Position numbers and translations under genes: made by a program | The notes under the pieces: model-generated | Database searches by the model: none | Seen by the model: only the letters and a program-made list of their open reading frames with translations | What the model was told of the DNA's origin: nothing | Assembly (NCBI GenBank): GCA_001600635.1 | Contig: BCKL01000031.1 | Location: 160,650-224,649, forward strand | DNA: 64,000 nt | Direction of reading: 5' to 3' | From: Leucosporidium creatinivorum | Lineage: Eukaryota > Basidiomycota > Microbotryomycetes > Leucosporidiales > Leucosporidiaceae | Part shown: positions 26,836-34,881 of the stretch, piece after piece | Layout of the letters: each line of letters opens with the position of its first letter | Numbering within the stretch: the first letter of the stretch is position 1

Positions 26836-28562
26836 CTAAAGCTTCGTGTCGCCGCTTCCGATCTTGACGACAATCTTGCCAGTGTTGACTCCCTCGAAAA
26901 GACCCATCAGTCCCTCCACGCAGTTCTCCATGCCGATGAGACGGTGCTCGCGGATCTTGAGCTGGCCCGAACTGACCCAGGAGGCGAGCTCGGCTTTGAG
27001 GGAGAAAGCTGGAGTCAGCCAGAGGTAGGGTAAACAGTAGTAAAGAAGGAGCTCACCATCCGCCTCGTGGTATCTCTTGGCATAATCGAACACGATGAAA
27101 CTGCTCGGCGTCGACCAATCAGCTCAAGCGGCGAGGAGAGGAAACGGCGGCTGAGCTTACCCGTGGATCTTGGCGCACTGGGAGATAAGGTTAAGGTAGC
27201 CTTGTAGGCCGCGGGGAGAAGGGTCGTTGTAGGCGCTGTGCAGGGAGGAGTGGAAGAGGACGGGAGGGAGGAGGCGAGCGAGGGGGCGAGGAGGAGGAGA
27301 GCGAGGAGTGAACAAGTCAGCGCCGCGCGATGAGAACTGACATCGCTCAAGTACACACGAGATGGCTCCGCAGACTGTTAGCAAGGCGAACGGGAGGAAG
27401 GGCGAGGCGGGTCAGCAAGACCGCTCGACGAGCACCGAAAACGAAGTCAGGACTCACGAGCAATCCTGGCGAACTTCTTCATGCGAGTAAGGGAAAAGTC
27501 GAGGATCTCTCCACCGACGTTGTCGAACATCTGCGCGCGGCAAGAACTCGGTCAGCGCTGACGAACTCGGTGAAGGCGAGCGAAGCCAAAGCCTACAGCA
27601 TCAAAGTATCCGACGGATTCCCTAAAGTTCTTCTTGAAGTCCTTGTCCTTGTAGTCGAGGGCCGCGTCAACTCCCAACTCCTCCTTGAGCCAACGGCACT
27701 TGTCGGCTCCTCCGGCGACGGCGATGACCTTGCAGCCCTTAATCTTGGCGATTTGGCAGGCCTACATGAAGCGAGGTGGTTGACATGAAGAAAAGAGCGA
27801 TGCAGAGGTTAGTGTGCTGGCCGTCTCGAGGTGAGCTAGACCCGGAAGGACTCACGACGCTACCAACAGCTCCAGCAGCTCCAGTCACCACTACAGTCTC
27901 CCCACTCTTGATCTTGCAAATATCGAGCAGCCCCCAGTACGCGGTCTGTCCAGGCATTCCGAGAGTTCCGAGGTAGTAGGAAGGCAAGACCTTGTCGGAC
28001 ACCCTGCGACGAAGCTCGGTTAGCTCGGCGACGACTTCTCCCGCTCCCTCAAACTCACTCGATCTTCTGCACCTCCTTCAAGGTGACCTTGGCGTACTCT
28101 TGCCATCCAGTGAGCGTGGAGACCCAGTCACCGACCTTCAGTCCCTTCTTCTGAGCATGAGCGGTCGACTCGGCGTCCGAGGCGATGGAGACGAGTCGGC
28201 CAACTCCTCCTGCGCGCATGACATCGTTGATAGCGACGGGAGCGATGTAGGAGCGCGTAGCATTGAGCCATCCTATTCGAGTGCAAATACGAGTAAGTCA
28301 GCTTGTGAAGCGCTAAAGACGGACATACCGTCGCCGAACCGAAAAGCGGGAGTTGAAACTTACCACGCATGGCAGGGTCCAGGCTGACCCACTCGGTCTT
28401 GACCAAGCACTCTCCCTTGGCCAAGTCCTTGTCGACGGGAGCGCTCTTCTCGAGCAGGAAGGTGCCCTTGCCCGAGTTGAGGTCGGGCGAGATAGCCGCC
28501 TTCGGTCGGTTGATGAGGACGATGCGAGATTGCGTCGAGGGAGTAGGAGGGATCGCAGGCAT
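26836..28562 (-). CDS. Medium-chain reductase, alkenal/prostaglandin-reductase (CurA) type
   Basis: An NADP(H)-dependent oxidoreductase of the zinc-free MDR branch, probably reducing activated C=C bonds of enals or enones in the cytosol. The N-terminus MPAIPPTPSTQSRIVLINRP and TEWVSLDPAMRGW match the substrate-binding domain; GTLGMPGQTAYWGLLDI and VVVTGAAGAVGSV form the nucleotide-binding start (AxxGxxGxx), followed by KIKGCKVIAVAGGADKCRW. FDNVGGEILD, FVFDYAKRYHEA and KIREHRLIGMENCVEGLMG complete the fold, ending with TAG at 26836-26838. About six introns. I chose ATG at 28560-28562 because it gives the family's usual length; an in-frame ATG at 28652-28654 would add 31 Pro/Ser-rich residues. 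It is convergent with the MYND B gene. Confidence 0.88.
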
Positions 28563-28654
28563 GTTGTCGAGGTCTGGCGATTGCGGCGGGGTGTGTAGCG
28601 AAGTAGGGGGCGGTGGGCAAGGCGACGGGAGCGGCAAAGACGATTCGTCGGACA

Positions 28655-30256
28655 TGAGGGCGTTGAAGGAAAGCAGGACGAAAGAGAAGGAAGCAAAGAG
28701 CAAAAGGTCAGCTCGATGCCCCTCTAATAGCTGTGGGCGCTGGCGCGCTCCCCGGCGCCGAACTAGAGTCTGGCCTGCGCTTTCGTCCCGGCTCCCGCTG
28801 GAGTTACGACGACCCGGCGTATATCTCATCAACCACCCTCCTGCCCGCCTGACCGATTGCTGTGCATAATAGCGAGCGATAACGAGCTCATTTCACCTTT
28901 TCGTAGGAGGTTGGGCGGAGGAGGCGACGGAGGGCTGTTGTTCTGAGGGCGCGTGGAGGGTCAGTCAGGTGCTCTAGTGGACTACAGAGCACAGCTGAGC
29001 AGCTTACCGAGATTGAGGAGCTGTAGCGAGGTAGCTACTGCTCTGTGAGATGTGCGAGACGAAGCCAAGCCTTAGGCTCTCGTCGCCAGCTCACCTCGTC
29101 GAGCCGCCTACTCGAGGAGCCGAGCCGCTTCGGGGCCAAGTCAGCGAGATGCGAAGACGGCCAGAGTCCGTCCAGTCTCGTCCACGGTACCACCCTTTCT
29201 GACTTTGAGTATGGCACCCGAGTCGCTTGAGTAGCCGGCGAAGGAGAGGTGCAGGACATGCAGAAGCAGACGTCCGAGCACTGCGCCGAGCTCCGAGCCC
29301 AAGCGCTTGCGGGCATGGGGTCTGTGTTCAGTAGTGAGATTCGGCTTGGGAAACCTAGGCGTTTTCCGCACCTTGAGAAAATGATTGGGAGGACGAGAAA
29401 CAAGCCGTCTTCCCTTGGGAAAGGGCTGAGAAGACGGCTCGCGGACTTGTCGACCTCGCTCGCTCGCTTCGCCACCACTCTCCTCCTCCCTCTTCTCTGG
29501 CTTCTCTGCTCTGCTGGCTCTTCGTGTAGGAGATTGCTCTTCTCGCCGTGTCTAGTAGAGCACTCTGCTCCCCCCTACAGATCCGCTGCCAAGGTTCCAA
29601 CTCGGTTCCTTCTCCCCTTCTCCTTCTTCTCCCTTGACCTGAGTGGCTACTGGGCGGTAAGTAGAGCTAGCTCGCGGGTCAGAAGTGAGCCAGAGTAGCT
29701 GATGAGCCCTTTGTCCAACAGCACAAATCATCGGCTCGACGTATCGAGCTAAAGGTGAGCTCGAGTGGCGCTCAGCTTCGCTTGCTGCTGCTGACTTCCT
29801 TCTCACAAGTCTGCTGCTCGTTCTCGCTTCCTGCACGTCGACGAGTACATGTAGTGGTATAGTGAGCCCCTCTTCGACTACAGCAGGGGAGCCTCAAAGG
29901 GGGAGGAGAGCCAGTGAAGCCGCGCCGAGACGAGGGAGGAGCTGCAGGGCTTCAGAGGCAGCTTTGCGCACCGAGACAGCAGGGGGTTGGAAGCGCTGGG
30001 TCGGCTGCATCAGTTCTAGATTATTTCATAGCTGTAGCTGAGTAGGGAGAGCGAGGAGAGCAGCGAGAAGCAAGCTGGGAATCGAGCTGGGATAACGGCT
30101 CGCTCCCCTTGGAAAACGGCTAGAGAACCGCTCTCTCTGCTTTCTCTTCGGTAGACTGCTCGCTTCCCAACCCGTCTGCCTAACTCAAAAACGGCTTGGA
30201 TAACATCTCTTTTCCCACCCGTTATCCCTTGGGAAAACTACCCCGTTAGCTAGCTA
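28655..30256. other. Gene-poor stretch at left edge of repeat island
   Basis: About 1.6 kb in which I find no supportable gene. Open frames on both strands (for example 29035-29478 minus and 29249-29698 plus) lack motifs or plausible splicing. A perfect 10-bp inverted repeat, AGCCGTCTTC and GAAGACGGCT, lies at 29403-29412 and 29430-29439. Short words such as CTTGGGAAA and AAAACGGCT recur between 29.4 and 30.24 kb, hinting at decayed repeats. Confidence 0.4.
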
Positions 30257-30720
30257 GCATGAGGTGCCGGTCTTGCAGCGGAGGGACTTTGTGCTGGGTA
30301 GGAGTCACTACACTATCATAGAAAGCGGGTCCCTGCCTTACTGGAAGTGCAGGTGATCCCTGAGGAGGGAGCACTGAAGGAGCAGATCACTCCTCGCTCG
30401 CCGACGCCGAGCAGGAAGCAGATTGTCTGGTTTGACAACAGCAATGGTGGCTCACGGCGAGCTTTTCAGAGATCATCTACAGTCACCGGGTGACCCTTCA
30501 GGTTGTTGTTGAAGGGAGAGCAGGAGATACGCTGGCACCAATTGAGCAGCTAAGGCAAGTCGGGTTACGAGCTCGGACCGCAATCTGACATTGCCAGCTT
30601 TGCAAGTCTAGTATGCCACTCCGGCTCGGCCTCGCAGCGCTTTTTTCGGCAAGGGCTTTGTGGCCTAGTGGCAAGGCGTCGGTTTCCGAGAACGGACAAG
30701 CCGGAGATCGCGGGTTCGAG
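30257..30720 (+). repeat. 464-bp duplicated unit, copy 1
   Basis: A direct repeat of 34330-34793 with a constant offset of 4073 bp. I find three mismatches and no gaps by eye. It begins GCATGAGGTGCCGG and ends inside the T-loop of a tRNA-Arg-like sequence (GGTTCGAG). No recognisable protein. The near identity indicates a very recent duplication or gene conversion. It may be part of a mobile element; the class is unknown. Confidence 0.85.
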
Positions 30721-30734
30721 CCCCGCCTCAGTCA
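30654..30734 (+). tRNA. tRNA-Arg(CCG)-like, intron-containing, probably pseudogene
   Basis: Box A-like TGGCCTAGTGG and box B GGTTCGAGCCC are present. The T arm GCGGG/CCCGC is perfect, and the anticodon arm TCGGT/GCCGG gives loop TTCCGA plus A, with anticodon CCG at 30686-30688 and a putative 9-nt intron at 30690-30698. A pol III T-run follows at 30736-30740. The 5' acceptor strand (GGCTTTG) pairs poorly with the 3' strand (CTCAGTC); GACTGAG would be expected. The 5' flank and acceptor belong to a repeat, so a tRNA gene seems to have been overwritten on its 5' side. Confidence 0.6.
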
Positions 30735-31661
30735 TCTTTTTGCCATTCCCACTCCTTGTACATCACCCTTTTGCACCCCCAGTCCGCCTCTTCCGTTCCC
30801 CTCCTCTTGCGCAGTCAGTCCGGAGCTCAAGGCTCCTTCTGAAGGCCTATGTGCTCCACTGAACAACTTCTATCCCACACCAAGGAGTAGAAGCTGGCAT
30901 GTTGGCTTCTCTTGCAGTACAGTACAAGCTGGCTCTGGGTAGGCCTCACCGAGCACCAGCGAGGCTGAGCTCCCCCTCCCTCCCGGGTGAGCTCTGCTAG
31001 TCCTGCTGGCTAGCGCCTGGTTTGGTGCATGGTTAGAGTGGTTCTATTAGTCACAGAGGTAGCTCTTGGACCACACCAGCTGGCTTCAGGTCTCGCCAAG
31101 TGTGGTGACCAACCCAGCTCCGAGCTATTGGCGCTCGGTCAACTCTTGCTGCTCCCCCTCTGACACTGCAGGGAGTCTGAAAGTGACACCAGTAGTCATC
31201 TCAACAACACCTAGTGGCTACCATGTTGCAGGAGCTGTCGGCGGCTCAGCAGCTTCCGTCCGCATGCCCAACGACATCCCTAAAGTTTAACCGAGCCAGG
31301 TCGCTTTCAATTCGTATCGTCGACAAGGACGCTCGCACCCGAGAACTTCCACTTGTGGTACAAGACAATGCTCAGGACCTATGTGCTCTACCTCAACTAC
31401 TACACGGGAGAGGGTGAGGGCGTAGCAAGGCCTCAAGCCAGCTCGGAGCAAGTAGGCAATTGACAAGCAAGGAAAGCTGTTCGCCGTCATCCACGGTGCC
31501 TTCACGCAGACGGCCGCCATGGCCATCCCCACCCCCGCGAGGACAGCCAAGGATGTCCTCGACACCCTCAAGAACCAGTACAATCCGGCTCCCTTGGGCA
31601 CCGTCACCGCCGAGGTCACTTGGCAACTTGCCTGCTTGACCCCAACTTCGAGGGGAGTAAC
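30735..31661. other. Repeat-island spacer, no intact gene
   Basis: Apart from the coding-like pieces at 31310-31620, I see only low-complexity and unassigned sequence here. Confidence 0.35.
31310..31620 (+). other. Coding-like exon fragments of unknown origin
   Basis: Two stretches read like real exons: one containing NFHLWYKTMLRTYVLYLNYY (about 31345-31410), and one containing GKLFAVIHGAFTQTAAMAIP followed by ARTAKDVLDTLKNQYNP (about 31470-31620). A possible GTGAGG...ACAAG intron lies between them (about 31413-31467). I do not recognise the protein. No start, stop or further exons can be joined, and the 0.98-kb repeat begins 40 bp later, so this may be a gene remnant cut by that insertion or a captured fragment. 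Confidence 0.35.
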
Positions 31662-32904
31662 TGCCGTAGCGCTGTAGCAGAGCTGGATAGGAGCTCAGAC
31701 AGCCATAGAGCCACCACCAACAAGATCCAGCGCCCTTGACTCCCTTGTTGCCACCACCAAGAGCGATTCCAGCGACGAGTCGGGATCTTGCCGCCGTACA
31801 GGTGGGAATGCTGCCCAAGTGATCCATTTGCAGCCTGCAATGATCGATGCGAATTGATGTACCATGTCGAGGATGCGGGAGAAGAGCAAGCCAGAGACGC
31901 GAGCCTCTCAGAAAGCGGTGATTTTGACGATCCAGCACCAGGCGCCGGCACCGGAGACTGGCGGCGGAGCAAACTGCTGCGAAGGAATCCGGGGTGCAAG
32001 CAAGGAGATAGAGCAAAGCGGCACACCAGACAGCATTGAGACAGTGTGAGGGCTGACGACGAAGGCCGGGTGAGGAGCCGAGGTGGAGAGGAGCGCCGAG
32101 CTAAGCGACGAGCGACGATGAAAGCGGCCAGATGGGCTGTAGTGCTGTAGCCTTGCATCTTGTAGGGATCAGATGACGTGAAGCATTCCCCATCTCACTC
32201 ACAGTTGACAGGGCCCTGGAAAGCGACCACAGGCAAGCCGAGAGCGAGGCCAAGCCTTCGCCGAGCACGGAGTTTGCAGGGGACGATGGCTTCAGCAAGT
32301 GCTAGTCACGGCGCTACTTGACTAGCTGTCGGAGGAGATACGCAAGTATATCTTGAGCCCTCACCTGTTTGCTGCAGCACAACAACAGCACAGCTGGACT
32401 TGCGCGCGAGCGTCAGCCTGCTCTCCGAAGTCGGCGTTGAGCCTCGCTGCTGACCTGCAAGGGCTGCCTAGAGGGATAGAAGGGAGTGACTGAGATGCTC
32501 CGTTGGCTTCTGTGGAGCACAAGACGGCAACGGCCCCCCGAGTCAATAGCCAAAGCTGCTCGGCTGCTCGGCGTCGGGGCCCGCCTAGAGGTGTGCGGGG
32601 GCGACCCCGGCGGGGTAAACCCCGGAAGCTCGGGGTTGACCCCATCGGGGTCCGGGGTCGGGGGTCGGGGTCACGGCCATTTCAGAAATGAGCCAAGTTT
32701 CGGAATTTCAAAGACCTGTAGGAGGGTAGGGAAGGTCTCCTGGGGTATCTTTGATGCTCTACAAGACTACACAACAAGTTTCAGCTGATTTGGTGCATGT
32801 TGAGATTTCCAGGCTGCACCCCGCATAGCTCTAGGCCCGCCGAAGCTCGGTGCCGTCCTTTCACGCCTCGTTGAGCTCTCTGCACTACACCGGAGGGTCC
32901 AGCA
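31662..32904 (-). repeat. 0.98-kb interspersed repeat, copy 2 (inverted, MITE inside)
   Basis: Reverse-complement counterpart of 16046-17024, with the same sharp ends (TGCCGTAG on the left, GGGTCCAGCA on the right). It is 1243 bp long, or about 987 bp once the 250-bp MITE and its 6-bp target duplication are removed. The two copies thus form a 15-kb-separated inverted repeat. The MITE landed after the two copies separated, because copy 1 has an empty site. Confidence 0.78.
32585..32834. mobile_element. 250-bp MITE with terminal inverted repeats and 6-bp TSD
   Basis: The ends are CTAGAGGTGTGCGGGG and, reversed, CTAGAGCTATGCGGGG: 16-bp imperfect terminal inverted repeats with two mismatches. 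It is flanked by GCCCGC at 32579-32584 and 32835-32840, a 6-bp target duplication. The other copy of the host repeat keeps the uninterrupted site (reverse complement of about 16104-16118), which confirms the insertion and its exact ends. The left third is rich in GGGGTC/GACCCC words able to fold. There is no coding capacity; it would need a transposase from elsewhere. The superfamily is not assigned. Confidence 0.82.
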
Positions 32905-33663
32905 CGCTTCCCGCCTTCAGCTAGATTGAAGGGGACTTTTGAACACCCACAACAACGAGGTCAAGCATGTCCGAGCCTGAGGCATCCCCATCTCACTACT
33001 GCACCAGCATCCCATGTACATTATCTTGACGCTCATCATCCTCCTCATTTGACCTCCCTACACTTGCTCAACATTCCCCGTATCCCTCGCTCGACCTCCC
33101 TATTGCTCGGCACTCCCTCGACCAAGCTCGGCTCAGCATCCTCTCCCTCGACAGGCTCAGGAGAGATAGATAGGACCAACTGTACGGTTGGTAGAGATGG
33201 AGTAGGACCGGTGGGATTAGGTGGAGAGAGATGGAGTTGTAGGCGAGTAGGATCGGGCAGCAGGCTCAAGGAGGGCGGAGCGGCTATCACCTGTTGGCTT
33301 CAGACTTCTCATCAGCTCTGAGCCACAGCCCAACTTGAGAGCTCCCTCTGTTAGGTTATAGGCCTCAACGAGCCACCCGACTGCCGCCTCAAGACGCTCA
33401 CATCTCAAGCGGCTCTACAGCTACAGCTAGAGATCCACCTCACTCCCAAGCAGCCCCGCTCGCTTCACCAACACCAGGACTTGTTACACCAGCCAGATCC
33501 TAGTCCTACTACAGCCAGGCTGCAGCAAGAGCACAACCAGCAGCTGGACGACGATGCGCCCGCCCCCCCGCCCTTCACTCCCCGGCCAACGCCCTGGCGC
33601 ACAGGCTTGCAAGACACCACACCAGTCGTCACTCGCCCGGGCTCGGCGTTGCGGCACTTGTTT
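32905..33663. other. Repeat-island spacer, no gene seen
   Basis: About 760 bp without a supportable reading frame or recognisable repeat boundary. Open frames on both strands are Ser/Pro-rich and show no splice structure. Confidence 0.35.
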
Positions 33664-33791
33664 GGCAAGGGCTTTGTGGCCTAGTGGCAAGGCATCGGTT
33701 TCGAGTACGGACAAGCCGGAGATCACGGGTTCGAGCTAATGCTCGGCACACTCTCAGAGCGCTGGGGCAGGCAAGGGGGATGGTCAAGCTG
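33664..33791 (+). repeat. tRNA-Arg-derived (SINE-like) repeat, copy 1
   Basis: 128 bp matching 34721-34848 at about 90% or more. The head is the tRNA-Arg-like body (box A TGGCCTAGTGG, box B start GGTTCGAGC). The tail is not tRNA: CTAATGCTCGGC followed by CACTCTCAGAGCGCTGGGGC. The same head occurs at 30660 with a proper tRNA 3' end. It is SINE-like in layout, but no poly(A) or target duplication is visible. Confidence 0.6.
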
Positions 33792-33824
33792 CTATGCTGG
33801 GATGATGCCAATGCTGGCCTTGTT

Positions 33825-34097
33825 GGTTTGGTAAGGGTGATCGCCGGTCGGCCGGGACACCACGGGGACCCTGCAGCGTAAGCTTGATCACTTGGGCTAA
33901 GAGCTTGCATATCAAAGGAGACACTCCGCACACAGCAGATGACCTGAACACCAAGCTGTAGCCGCTCTTTGATTCCTGTCTGAATCTTGCGCAAGCTCGG
34001 CTTGCGCTGCACAGGCCCAGCTAGTAAACGAGTGTGAAGGAGGGTTGCAGGTTAGAGAGGACCCTTGAGGGCAAATTCCAAGAAGTCAGAAAAGGTG
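33825..34097 (-). pseudogene. Fragment of the HK2 histidine-kinase gene
   Basis: A decayed copy of part of HK2 (about 13790-14055), in the same orientation. Shared runs include ACCCTGCAGCGTAAG, GTAGCCGCTCTT and CGCAAGCTCGGCTTG. The peptide KPSLRKIQTGIKERLQLGVQ matches HK2 [20 protein letters not shown] in the GAF-like region. The fragment includes the HK2 intron that lies between these exons, so it was copied from genomic DNA rather than mRNA. Identity is roughly 75% by eye. It lies between a tRNA-derived repeat and the second 464-bp unit. Confidence 0.78.
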
Positions 34098-34329
34098 TAA
34101 ATACTAACTGCGCTTTGGACCGGGTTAAGGCGGTGGCACTGAAGCACCACACAAATCGGGGGGCGGGGCGCGGGGCAACCTAAAAAGAGAAGGCAGGCAA
34201 CCACTACTCTGCACCTTAAAGCATTAAAGCAGAGTAGATGAGTCTGTGTCAGGGGTAGAGCATCAATGCTGAGAGCACCAAGAGAATAAGGCTCGAGCGG
34301 TGCGCCGAGCTCGAATGCCGCAAGCTGAG

Positions 34330-34793
34330 GCATGAGGTGCCGGTCTTGCAGCTGAGGGACTTTGTGCTGGGTAGGAGTCACTACACTATCATAGAAAGTG
34401 GGTCCCTGCCTTACTGGAAGTGCAGGTGATCCCTGAGGAGGGAGCACTGAAGGAGCAGATCACTCCTCGCTCGCCGACGCCGAGCAGGAAGCAGATTGTC
34501 TGGTTTGACAACAGCAATGGTGGCTCACGGCGAGCTTTTCAGAGATCATCTACAGTCACCGGGTGACCCTTCAGGTTGTTGTTGAAGGGAGAGCAGGAGA
34601 TACGCTGGCACCAATTGAGCAGCTAAGGCAAGTCGGGTTACGAGCTCGGACCGCAATCTGACATTGCCAGCTTTGCAAGTCTAGTATGCCACTCCGGCTC
34701 GGCCTCGCAGCGCTTTTTTCGGCAAGGGCTTTGTGGCCTAGTGGCAAGGCGTCGGTTTCCGAGTACGGACAAGCCGGAGATCGCGGGTTCGAG
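34330..34793 (+). repeat. 464-bp duplicated unit, copy 2
   Basis: Direct repeat of 30257-30720 (three mismatches). Its right end overlaps the tRNA-derived repeat at 34721-34848 and lies close to the REC8 3' end. Confidence 0.85.
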
Positions 34794-34848
34794 CTAATGC
34801 TCGGCGCACTCTCAGAGCGCTGGGGCAGGCGTGGGGATGGTCAAGCTG
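34721..34848 (+). repeat. tRNA-Arg-derived (SINE-like) repeat, copy 2
   Basis: Same structure as 33664-33791: a tRNA-Arg-like head, then the tail starting CTAATGCTCGGC. It ends 33 bp beyond the REC8 stop codon and so probably lies in the REC8 3' UTR region in antisense. Confidence 0.6.
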
Positions 34849-34881
34849 AGAGCGGTTTACAGAGGCACTACAGACAGTCCT

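Noticed and set aside
29035-29698. Overlapping frames on both strands as a gene
   Set aside because: Neither strand shows convincing exon-intron structure or a known motif.
30654-30734. Functional tRNA-Arg gene
   Set aside because: The acceptor stem has at least two mismatches and its 5' strand belongs to a dispersed repeat. Listed only as tRNA-like.
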